Below are positions 30,772 to 38,309 of a stretch of DNA of 41,475 nucleotides, one piece after another. The stretch comes from Kiritimatiellia bacterium (lineage in GTDB: Bacteria; Verrucomicrobiota; Kiritimatiellia; RFP12; UBA3636). Both the position numbers and the translations under genes were made by a program. Each line of letters starts with the position of its first letter. The first letter of the stretch is position 1. The notes beneath the pieces were generated by a model. It saw nothing but the letters and a program-made list of their open reading frames with translations. It had not been told where the DNA came from and did not search any database. The stretch is taken from contig JAFTHC010000201.1 in the NCBI GenBank assembly GCA_017457625.1, forward strand, positions 1 to 41,475. The letters are read 5' to 3'.

Positions 30772-32223
30772 ATGCAACGGGACGTGGACGAAACGTTCGC
30801 CGCGCTGCGCGGCGGTGGCGATCCGGAACTCGCGCTCGTGCGCGAGGTCGCGGCGCTCGTGCGGTCGCTCGGCGGCCGCGCGTGGCTCGTGGGCGGCTGC
30901 GTGCGCGACGCGCTGCTGGGGCGCCCCTGCCACGATTTCGACCTGGAGGTCTACGGCGTCCCCGCCGCGCGGCTCGAAGCGGCGCTGGCCGCGCGCTGGC
31001 CGCTGGACAAGGTCGGCGCCTCGTTCGGCGTGGTAAAGCTCAAGCACCACGACGTCGACATCGCGCTGCCGCGCCGCGAGAACCGCCTCGGCGCCGGCCA
31101 CCGCGATTTTTCGGTTTCCGCCGACCCGGACCTCTCCCCGGCCGAAGCCGCGGCGCGCCGCGATTTCACCGTGAACGCGGTGATGTTCGACCCGCTTGCG
31201 TGCGAGCCGCTCGATCCGCACGGCGGCGTCGCCGACCTGCGCGCCGGCGTGCTGCGCCACGTCTCGGAACACTTTTCCGAGGACCCGCTCCGCGTCCTGC
31301 GCGGCATGCAGTTCCTCGCGCGCTTCCCCTTCCTCTCGGCCGCGCCGGAACTCGTCGCGCTCTGCGCGTCGATGACGCAGGACGCGCTTCCGCGCGAGCG
31401 CCTCGCGGGAGAATGGGAGAAGCTCTTCCTGCAGGGCGCGAAGCCCTCGCGCGGGCTCGAGTTCCTCCGCGCCTGCGGCTGGCTGCGCTTCTACCCGGAA
31501 CTGGCCGCGCTGGTCGGCGTGCCGCAGGACCCTGTCTTCCACCCGGAGGGGGACGTGTGGACGCACACGCTCCTGGCCGTCGACGCGGCGGCCCGTCTTG
31601 GCGCGACCCCCTTGCGGGGTTGCGCGCCGGCCGCGCGCGAGGACCGCCTCGCCGTGGCGGTCGCCGCGCTCTGCCACGACCTGGGCAAGCCCGCCGCCAC
31701 CGCCCGCGGCGAGGACGGCCGCATCCACGCCTACGACCACGAGAACCTCGGCGTCCCCCTCGCGCGCGGCTTCTGCCTGCGGCTCTGGAACCAGGAGAAG
31801 TTCGCGGACCTCGTTTCGCGGCTCGTCGCCTTCCACATGCGCCCCGTGCAGCTCGTCCTTTCCGGCGCGGGCGACAAGGCCTACCGCCGCCTCGCCGTGG
31901 ACGCCGGCCGCCCGGACCTGCTGGCGGACGTCGTGGAATGCGACGTGCGCGCCACGGCCGCGCCGGGCTCGGACCCCGCCGCGCACGAGTCGCTCGCGAT
32001 CGTGCGCGCCTACCGCGAAAAGTGCGCCGCGCTCGCGATCGAGCGCGAAGCGCCGAAGCCGATCGTGCTCGGCCGCGACCTGATTGCGCGCGGCATGAAG
32101 CCGGGACCGGACTTCGGCCCGATCCTCGAAGCCTGCTACGAGGCGCAGCTCGCGGGCGGGATCGAGGACCCCGCCACGGGCGCGGCGTTTCTCGACGCGT
32201 TCCTCGCCGCCCGCGCGCGCTAG
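30772..32223 (+). CDS. CCA tRNA nucleotidyltransferase with HD domain
   Basis: The 483-residue enzyme adds or repairs the 3-prime CCA end of tRNA, or is a related tRNA nucleotidyltransferase/poly(A) polymerase. The head domain has AWLVGGCVRDALLGRPCHDFD (GG and DxD motifs near 38-58), RRDFTVNAVMFDPL, and DPLRVLRGMQFLARF (family motif). An HD domain follows: GDVWTHTLLAVDA, ALCHDLGKPA, DHENLGVPLA. The start was taken at 30772 just behind the promoter, although the reading frame is open further upstream. Stop TAG overlaps the convergent hisC stop in CTAG (32220-32223). Confidence 0.9.
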   Translation: MQRDVDETFAALRGGGDPELALVREVAALVRSLGGRAWLVGGCVRDALLGRPCHDFDLEVYGVPAARLEAALAARWPLDKVGASFGVVKLKHHDVDIALPRRENRLGAGHRDFSVSADPDLSPAEAAARRDFTVNAVMFDPLACEPLDPHGGVADLRAGVLRHVSEHFSEDPLRVLRGMQFLARFPFLSAAPELVALCASMTQDALPRERLAGEWEKLFLQGAKPSRGLEFLRACGWLRFYPELAALVGVPQDPVFHPEGDVWTHTLLAVDAAARLGATPLRGCAPAAREDRLAVAVAALCHDLGKPAATARGEDGRIHAYDHENLGVPLARGFCLRLWNQEKFADLVSRLVAFHMRPVQLVLSGAGDKAYRRLAVDAGRPDLLADVVECDVRATAAPGSDPAAHESLAIVRAYREKCAALAIEREAPKPIVLGRDLIARGMKPGPDFGPILEACYEAQLAGGIEDPATGAAFLDAFLAARAR

Positions 32224-33260
32224 CGCCCGAGCAGCGCGAGGATTTCGTCCATCTGCTCGTCCGTCCCCACGGTGATCCGCAGGAACTTGTCGAGCCCCGG
32301 CTCGGCGAAGTGCCGCACGAGGATGCCGCGGGCGCGCAGGCGGCCCAGGACTTCGAGCGCCGCGTGCGGCGGGCCGGGCAGCGTCCAGAGGAAGTTCGTG
32401 GCGGATTCCTGCACGAACCAGCCGCGCTTGCGCAGCTCGCCCGCGAACCGGTCGCGCGTGGCGAGGATCTTGCGCACGTTGGCCTGCATCCACTCCGGAT
32501 CCGAAAGGGCCGCGAGCGCGAGCTCCTGCGCGAGGGCGTCGACGTTGTAGGAGTCCTTGATCTTGAAGATCGCGCCGACGTTTTCGGCCGAGCCGACGAG
32601 CACGCCGACGCGCAGCCCCGCGAGCGACCACGCCTTGGAGAACGAGCGCGAGACGACGACGTTGGGCTCTTCCAGCGCCAGCGCCAGGCAGTCGCGCCCG
32701 GCGAAGAGCGCGTAGGTTTCGTCGATCAGCAGGACGGTCGGTGCGATCGCGCGTGCGAACGCGCGCACGGCGTCGATCCCGAAAACCGTCCCCGTCGGCG
32801 CGTTCGGGTTCACGAGGCAGAACAGGTCCGGCGCCGGGTCCGGCAGGCGGAAGCGCGAGAGCGCCGCGTCGCCGTCCGGCAGGGGGAATTCGTCCATCGG
32901 CGCCTCGCGGATGTCGGCGAGGACCTTGTAGAGCGAATAGGTCGGCTTGAAGACGCCCACGTGGGCGGCGTTGCGCACGAACGCGTGGACGGCCAGGCGC
33001 AGCGCCTCGTCCGAACCGTTGCCGACGAAGACGTTCTCCGCCTTGCACCCGTAGCGGCGGGCGAGGTGGTGGCGCAACTTCGAGGATTCCGAATCCGGAT
33101 AGCGCCGCAGCGCGTCGGCGTCGAACGCCCGCAACGCCTCCGCCACCTTGGGCGAAGGCGGATACGCGTTCTCGTTGGCGTTGAGCTTGACGAGCCGCTT
33201 GAGCTTGGGCTGCTCGCCCGGCACGTAGGGCGCGAGGGACTGGACGGACGCGCGGATCAT
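32220..33260 (-). CDS. hisC: Histidinol-phosphate aminotransferase
   Basis: A 346-residue PLP-dependent transaminase converting imidazole-acetol phosphate to histidinol phosphate. Features: KLNANENAYPPSPKV near 26-40 (substrate), RYPDSESSKLRHHLARRYGC, VFVGNGSDEALRLAVHAFV, NPNAPTGTV, LLIDETYALFAG and VVSRSFSKAWSLAGLRVG, where the Lys carries PLP. Last gene of a minus-strand run, 12 bases after alaS, with AAGGG before the ATG. No other his genes are in the window, so tyrosine/phenylalanine transamination is also possible. Confidence 0.9.
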   Translation of the reverse strand: MIRASVQSLAPYVPGEQPKLKRLVKLNANENAYPPSPKVAEALRAFDADALRRYPDSESSKLRHHLARRYGCKAENVFVGNGSDEALRLAVHAFVRNAAHVGVFKPTYSLYKVLADIREAPMDEFPLPDGDAALSRFRLPDPAPDLFCLVNPNAPTGTVFGIDAVRAFARAIAPTVLLIDETYALFAGRDCLALALEEPNVVVSRSFSKAWSLAGLRVGVLVGSAENVGAIFKIKDSYNVDALAQELALAALSDPEWMQANVRKILATRDRFAGELRKRGWFVQESATNFLWTLPGPPHAALEVLGRLRARGILVRHFAEPGLDKFLRITVGTDEQMDEILALLGR

Positions 33261-33272
33261 GGGGCCGCCCTT

Positions 33273-35120
33273 CTACTTTTCCAGCACCGCCTTGATGCGG
33301 CGGACGCCGGCCGAGGAACTCTCCTCCTTCTTGATCTTGAAGTGGCCGAGCACGCCCGTGTGCTCGACGTGCGGGCCCGTGCAGACCTCCTTGCTGAAGA
33401 AGTCCTCGCGGGTGCGGCCCATCGTGTAGACGGAGAGCTTCTCGTCGGTGTACTTGTTCGAGAAGAGCGCGGTCGCGCCCGCGGCGCGCGCCTCGTCGAG
33501 CGTCATCATGTCGCGGTAGACCGGCAGGTCGGCCTTGATCTGCTCGTTCACGATGTCCTCGACCTTCCGGATCTGCTCGGGCGTCATCTTCTCGCCGTGC
33601 GTGAAGTCGAGGCGCAGGCGCTCGGCGGTGATGTTGGAGCCCTTCTGGTTGCAGTGATCGCCGAGGACGATCTTGAGCGCCTTGTGCAGCAGGTGCGTGG
33701 CGGTGTGCAGCGCCGTCGTCTCCTCGCTGTGCTCGGCGAGGCCAGACTTGGCCGAGCCGACGTTCGCGCGAGAGAGCTTCTGGTGCGCCTTGAAGCATTC
33801 CTGGTAGCCGGCGACGTCGACGGTGAAACCGATCTCGCGCGCGAGCTCCTGCGTCATCTCGAGCGGGTAGCCGTAGGTGTCGTAGAGGCGGAAGGCCTGC
33901 TTGCCGGAGATCTGCGTCTCGGGGACGTAGGCCGGGTCCTTGGCGCCCATGAACTCGTTCTTGCGGCGGATGCCGGCGACGGTCTTGTCGAACTCGCGCT
34001 TGCCCTCGTCGAGCGTCTTGCCGAAGCGCGTCTCCTCGGCCAGGAGCTCCTGGAACACGCGCTCGCGGTTCGCCTCGAGCTCGGGGTAGACGTGCTTGTA
34101 TTCGTCGACGATCGTCGCGGCCATCTTCTCCGTGAAGCCGGGGGCGATGCCGAGGCGGCGCGCGTGGCGCACGGCGCTGCGGATGAGGCGGCGCAGCACG
34201 TAGTTGGCGCCGACGTTGCCGGGCGTGACGCCGCCCTTCTGGTCGCCGAGGATGAACGTCGCGGTGCGCATGTGGTCGGCGACGACGCGCGAGGAGCGGA
34301 CGTCCTCGGGCGTCTCGAACGACGCCTTGCCGGAGAGTTCCTTGATCTTCGCCATGATCGGCGCGAAGACGTCGGTGTCGTAGACCGTGTCCAGGCCGTT
34401 CATCATGCAGATCGTGCGCTCCACGCCCATGCCGGTGTCGACGTTGTGGCGCCCGAGCGGCTCGAACTTGCCCTCCGCGGTCTTGTTGAACTGCATGAAG
34501 ACGTCGTTCCAGATCTCGATGAACTTGCCGCAGTGGCAGCCGGGGCGGCAGTCGGGGCCGCAGGCGGGCTTGCCGGTGTCGATGAACATCTCCGTGTCCG
34601 GGCCGCAGGGGCCGGTCTCGCCGGCGGGGCCCCACCAGTTGTCCTCGCGCGGGAGGCGGTAGATGCGCTCGTCGGGGATGCCGAGGCTCTTCCAGATCGC
34701 AGCGGCCTCCTCGTCGGCGGGGATGCCCTCCTCGCCCTTGAAGACCGTGACGGAGAGCTGGTCGGGGGAGAAGCCGAGCTTCGTCGTGAGGAACTCGAAG
34801 CTCCAGCCGATCGCCTCCTTCTTGAAGTAGTCGTTGAGCGACCAGTTGCCGAGCATCTCGAAGAACGTGAGGTGCGCGCTGTCGCCCACCTCGTCGATGT
34901 CGCCCGTGCGGACGCACTTCTGCACGTCCGTGAGGCGCGTGCCGGCGGGGTGCGGCATCTTGCCCATGAGATAGGGCACGAGCGGGTGCATGCCGGCCGT
35001 CGTAAAGAGGACGGTGGGGTCGTTCTCGGGGATGAGCGAAGCGCCGGAAATGACGGCGTGGCCCTTGGACTTGAAGAACTCGAGGTAGAGGTTGCGGAGC
35101 TGGTCGGCTGTGATTTTCAT
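33273..35120 (-). CDS. alaS: Alanyl-tRNA synthetase, short form lacking the C-Ala domain
   Basis: The 615-residue enzyme attaches alanine to tRNA-Ala. Class II core: FKSKGHAVISGASLIPENDP, VLFTTAGMHPLVPYLMGKMP, VQKCVRTGDIDEVGDSAHLT and FFEMLGNWSLNDYFKKEAIG, and CGPDCRPGCHCGKFIEIWND with cysteines. The editing domain follows: TATHLLHKALK (HxxxH) and VCTGPHVEHTGVLGHFKIKK (Cys/His). It stops directly after the editing domain at SAGVRRIKAVLEK, whereas typical bacterial AlaRS is about 875 residues and continues with a coiled coil and C-Ala domain. Short AlaRS of this sequence type are known from spirochaetes and some candidate phyla. An array of 8-bp repeats fills the leader. Confidence 0.93.
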   Translation of the reverse strand: MKITADQLRNLYLEFFKSKGHAVISGASLIPENDPTVLFTTAGMHPLVPYLMGKMPHPAGTRLTDVQKCVRTGDIDEVGDSAHLTFFEMLGNWSLNDYFKKEAIGWSFEFLTTKLGFSPDQLSVTVFKGEEGIPADEEAAAIWKSLGIPDERIYRLPREDNWWGPAGETGPCGPDTEMFIDTGKPACGPDCRPGCHCGKFIEIWNDVFMQFNKTAEGKFEPLGRHNVDTGMGVERTICMMNGLDTVYDTDVFAPIMAKIKELSGKASFETPEDVRSSRVVADHMRTATFILGDQKGGVTPGNVGANYVLRRLIRSAVRHARRLGIAPGFTEKMAATIVDEYKHVYPELEANRERVFQELLAEETRFGKTLDEGKREFDKTVAGIRRKNEFMGAKDPAYVPETQISGKQAFRLYDTYGYPLEMTQELAREIGFTVDVAGYQECFKAHQKLSRANVGSAKSGLAEHSEETTALHTATHLLHKALKIVLGDHCNQKGSNITAERLRLDFTHGEKMTPEQIRKVEDIVNEQIKADLPVYRDMMTLDEARAAGATALFSNKYTDEKLSVYTMGRTREDFFSKEVCTGPHVEHTGVLGHFKIKKEESSSAGVRRIKAVLEK

Positions 35121-35160
35121 GGTTTGAAGGTTCGAACGTTCGGAAATTCGCTGGTTCGCG
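35121..35160. repeat. Five tandem 8-bp repeats directly upstream of alaS
   Basis: GGTTTGAA, GGTTCGAA, CGTTCGGA, AATTCGCT and GGTTCGCG stand back to back, ending at the base next to the alaS ATG (35120). The consensus (NGTTCGNA) resembles the GGTCCGCA units within murC. On the mRNA they form the alaS 5-prime leader, without a Shine-Dalgarno sequence. Confidence 0.75.
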
Positions 35161-35171
35161 GCGAGGGCGGC

Positions 35172-36221
35172 TTACAGGAAACCGTTCTTGCGATACCAGT
35201 CGTAGGTGAGCTTGAGGCCTTCGTCGAGCTTGACCTTCGGGACGTAGTCGAGCTCCTTGAAAGCCTTGCTCTCCGGGCCCGTGACGAAACCGCGGTTCTG
35301 GCGATACCAGTCCACGCGGCGCGGGAACAGCGGCGGGTCGCCGGGCAGGATCTTCCAGACCGCCGCGACGAGGAACGAGAGCCAATACATCGGGTAGAAC
35401 GGCAGGTGGACCATGCGGCTGCCCTTGATCAGGCCGTCCGCCTTTTCGATATCCGCGATCTTCTTGACGATGTCCTTGATGTAGAAGAACTTGTCGTCCG
35501 CGATGATGTAGGTCTGCCCCTTGGAGGCGGGGTGCGACATCGCAAGCGTGAACGCATCGCAGAAGTTCTCCACGTAGACCGGGTGGTAGAACGCCTCGCC
35601 GCGGCCGAAGAACGGGAACCAGCCCTTCTTGACCTGCTTGTAGATCATGAGGAAGCGGGCGGGGTCGCCGGGGCCGTAGAGCGCCGTGGGGCGCAGGATC
35701 GTGATGTCAAAGTCCGGGTTGGCCTTCATGAACTCCCGCGCGACCTCCTCGCCCTTGTATTTCGTGAGCTGGTAGTAGTCCTCGGGCTTGATCGGGCTCT
35801 CCTCGCTGCCGGGGCGCGGGGGCTTTTCCGAGAGGGACGCGATGTCGCCGTGGACGCCCTGCGTGGAGCAGTAGATCACCTTCTTGACGCCCGACTCCTT
35901 GCAGATTTCGAGCAGGGAGCGCATCGCGTCGACGTTCGTGGCGTCGTAGACGGCGTGCGAGACGTTGATCAGGCGGAAGGCGGCCGCGAGGTGGTAGACC
36001 GCGTCGCACCCCGCCACGGCGCGGCGGAGGTCTTCGGGCTTGGTCACGTCGCCCACGATCACCTCGGCGCCGAGGCTGCGGAGCTCGTCGAGGAGTTCGG
36101 CCTGCTTGGGATTGGGGGAACTGTTGTTGTCGAGGACGACGCACTTGTTGCCTTCGCGCAGCACGTGCTTGACGAGATGGCTGCCGGTGAAACCGGTCCC
36201 GCCGGTGACTAGGATTTTCAT
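35172..36221 (-). CDS. NAD(P)-dependent epimerase/dehydratase (extended SDR)
   Basis: A 349-residue protein with a Rossmann fold: MKILVTGGTGFTGSHLVKHV (GxxGxxG), VVLDNNSS, DAVYHLAAAFRL, the catalytic Ser region YCSTQGVHGD and YYQLTKYKGEEVA (YxxxK, about 146-158), and ILRPTALYGPGDP. This is the layout of sugar-nucleotide epimerases and of 3-beta-hydroxysteroid dehydrogenase-like proteins; a hydrophobic segment LPFYPMYWLSFLVAAVWKIL near 275-295 is found in the latter. The substrate is unknown. The ATG at 36221 is preferred to an in-frame one further upstream because the Rossmann strand begins immediately there. Its stop is the window's only TAA. Lies between the ABC ATPase gene and alaS. Confidence 0.8.
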   Translation of the reverse strand: MKILVTGGTGFTGSHLVKHVLREGNKCVVLDNNSSPNPKQAELLDELRSLGAEVIVGDVTKPEDLRRAVAGCDAVYHLAAAFRLINVSHAVYDATNVDAMRSLLEICKESGVKKVIYCSTQGVHGDIASLSEKPPRPGSEESPIKPEDYYQLTKYKGEEVAREFMKANPDFDITILRPTALYGPGDPARFLMIYKQVKKGWFPFFGRGEAFYHPVYVENFCDAFTLAMSHPASKGQTYIIADDKFFYIKDIVKKIADIEKADGLIKGSRMVHLPFYPMYWLSFLVAAVWKILPGDPPLFPRRVDWYRQNRGFVTGPESKAFKELDYVPKVKLDEGLKLTYDWYRKNGFL

Positions 36222-36273
36222 GGTAACGGTCCGTTCGGATGGTGTTGGAAGGCGTTCGGCCGGCACGGGAGCG

Positions 36274-37077
36274 CTAGTGCTCGTAGTCCGTTTCCGAAAT
36301 GCCGCCGACGCGGATGTCGAGGTTGGAGACGTCTTCGACGCGGCTCACGGCGCCGCCGGCGATCCAGACGATGCGGTCGGATGCCTTGAGCATCTTGAAG
36401 TCGTGCGTCGCGGTGATGACGGTGACGCCCTCGGAGACGCAGAGCTTCTTCATCAGCTCGATGATCTCCTGGCCGGTCTTCTGGTCGAGGTTGGCCGTCG
36501 GTTCGTCCGCGAGGATGATCGACGGGTCGTTGGCGAGCGCGCGCGCCACGGCGATGCGCTGCTGCTGGCCGCCGGAACATTCGCCGGGCGTGTGGTCCAG
36601 GCGGTGGCCGAGGCCCACGAGCTCCAGCACGTGTTTGGCGCGCGCCTCGGCCTCCTTCTCCGGCACGCCGAGGAAGGTGAGCGGCAGCATCACGTTGCCG
36701 AGCGCGGTGAGCCACGGGATCAGGTTGTAGGACTGGAACACGTAGCCGATGTGCTTGCAGCGGAAGTAGGAGAGCTCGCTCGACTTGAGGCTCGGCAGGG
36801 ACACGCCGCCGACGGACACCTGGCCCGCCGACGGCACGTCCAGCGCGCCGATCATGTTGAAGAGGGTCGACTTGCCCGAACCCGACGGGCCCATGATCGA
36901 AACGTATTCGTTGCGGTAGATGTCGAGGTTGATGTCGTGCAGCGCGTAGACCGTCTCGCCGCCCTTGGCGTAGATCTTGTCCACGCCGCGGACTTCGACC
37001 AGCACTTCCTTGCCGGGCGGGGGTGGAGGAGGCCGGTAGGGCTTCCGGTTCTTCGTTTCTTCGTCGGGTCCGGACAT
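36274..37077 (-). CDS. ABC transporter ATP-binding protein, MacB/LolD type
   Basis: A 267-residue ATPase with Walker A GPSGSGKSTLFNMIGALDV (about 63-81), Q-loop YVFQSYNL, signature ECSGGQQQRIAVARAL, Walker B IILADEPTANLDQ and H-loop ITATHD. The sequence is closest to the MacB/LolD group, which powers lipoprotein release, efflux or tripartite export through FtsX-like permeases. A proline-rich N-terminus (RPPPPPPGKE) precedes the domain. No permease gene lies beside it in this window: upstream is a Gfo/Idh/MocA gene and downstream an epimerase gene, so the partner must be elsewhere. Confidence 0.93.
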   Translation of the reverse strand: MSGPDEETKNRKPYRPPPPPPGKEVLVEVRGVDKIYAKGGETVYALHDINLDIYRNEYVSIMGPSGSGKSTLFNMIGALDVPSAGQVSVGGVSLPSLKSSELSYFRCKHIGYVFQSYNLIPWLTALGNVMLPLTFLGVPEKEAEARAKHVLELVGLGHRLDHTPGECSGGQQQRIAVARALANDPSIILADEPTANLDQKTGQEIIELMKKLCVSEGVTVITATHDFKMLKASDRIVWIAGGAVSRVEDVSNLDIRVGGISETDYEH

Positions 37078-37104
37078 GTCGTTTTCCCGTGTTGGTGGCG
37101 GACG

Positions 37105-38247
37105 CTAGTCTTTGATGCGGATTTCGTGGCCGGCCTTGGCCGAATCGTAGAGGCCGCAGAGGATCTTCTGGACGTTGAGGCCGATTTCGCCGGAAGCGCC
37201 GAGCGGCGTGCCCTTGAGGCAGCCGTCGATCCAGTTCTGGAGCTTCTTCTTGAAGATGTAGTCCCAGCCGGAGTCGGGCATGAAGACGGGCTGCATGTTG
37301 ACCATCATGTCGTTCTGGTCGGTGTAGATTTCGCTCGTGCTCCACTGGCAGCCGGCCTTCGTGCCGTAGGCCCACCAGTCCTCCACGTCGTGCTCCTTCT
37401 GGTGGTCCGCGAACGACGCCTCGATCTGCATGATCGTGCCGTTTTCGAAGCGGATCTGGCCGCAGGCGAAGTCCTCGACCGTGTAGGTCTTGTGGTCCCA
37501 GCCGGGCCACATCGACATGACGGTCGAGGGCTTGTTCCCGAGGAACGTCCAGCAGCCGGCGGAGGCGTAGACGGGCTTGGGGTTGCCGAGGAACGCCATC
37601 GCGCTCTCGATGATGTGCACGCCGATGTCGATGAGCGGACCGCCGCCCTGCTTGTCCTTCTGGCCGAAGACGCCCCAGTTCGGGATGCCGCGGCGGCGGC
37701 AGGCGCGCACCTTGACGAGCATCACGTCGCCGAAGAAGCCCTCGGCGCGCATCTTCGCGAGGTTCTCGCTGTTGTGCTGGTAGCGGCGCTGGAATCCGAC
37801 GGACAGCTTGACGCCGTTCTTCTTGGCGGCGGCGACCATGTCCTTGCACTCCTTCACGGTCATGGCCATGGGCTTCTCGGTGATCGCGTGCAGGCCCTCG
37901 TTGCAGGCGTCGATCACGGCGGGGGCGTGCACGCCGTTGGGGGTGCACACGTCGACTGCGTCGATCTTGCCCTTCATCGCCTTGAACATCGCGCGCCAGG
38001 GCTTCTGCGTGCCGTCGCGGAAGAGCGCCTCCTTCGGGATGCCCCACTTCTCGTTCATGAGGTCGAGCCGGTCCTGGACGATGTCGCACCCCGCCACGAC
38101 TTCGGCGTTGTCGATGTCCTTGAACGCGGCCATGTGGGCCTGTGCGATGCCGCCGCATCCGATGATCGCGACGCGGAGTTTCTTGCCCTTGTAGGCGGTT
38201 TTCTTGCCCGCGATCGCGGTGGAAACGCTCATGTTGTTGTCGGCCAT
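37105..38247 (-). CDS. Gfo/Idh/MocA family sugar oxidoreductase
   Basis: A 380-residue NAD(P)-dependent dehydrogenase. After a short N-terminal extension come RVAIIGCGGIAQAHMAAFKD (Rossmann), VAGCDIVQDRL, DAVDVCTPNGVHAPAVIDAC, HAITEKPMAMTVKECKDMV (Glu-Lys-Pro, catalytic Lys), FQRRYQHNSENLAKM, and GGPLIDIGVHIIESAMAFLG with the conserved Asp/His of the catalytic site. Family members oxidise, epimerise or hydrolyse sugars and inositols; substrate not deducible. The ATG at 38247 has AAGAGGA upstream, one of the clearer Shine-Dalgarno sites here, in an A/C-rich leader of 62 bases after the VWA gene. The 11-bp word is at 38088-38098. Confidence 0.9.
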   Translation of the reverse strand: MADNNMSVSTAIAGKKTAYKGKKLRVAIIGCGGIAQAHMAAFKDIDNAEVVAGCDIVQDRLDLMNEKWGIPKEALFRDGTQKPWRAMFKAMKGKIDAVDVCTPNGVHAPAVIDACNEGLHAITEKPMAMTVKECKDMVAAAKKNGVKLSVGFQRRYQHNSENLAKMRAEGFFGDVMLVKVRACRRRGIPNWGVFGQKDKQGGGPLIDIGVHIIESAMAFLGNPKPVYASAGCWTFLGNKPSTVMSMWPGWDHKTYTVEDFACGQIRFENGTIMQIEASFADHQKEHDVEDWWAYGTKAGCQWSTSEIYTDQNDMMVNMQPVFMPDSGWDYIFKKKLQNWIDGCLKGTPLGASGEIGLNVQKILCGLYDSAKAGHEIRIKD

Positions 38248-38309
38248 GGCGTGGGAATCCTCTTGTGTGGTGTTTGTTGTCTTGTTTTTGCGCGGTTCCG
38301 CGCGTGAAG

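Noticed and set aside
38285-38306. Hairpin GCGCGG-AA-CCGCGC next to a T-run between the VWA and Gfo/Idh/MocA genes as an intrinsic terminator
   Set aside because: On the minus strand, where the genes lie, the stem is followed by A residues, so the T-run is on the wrong side.
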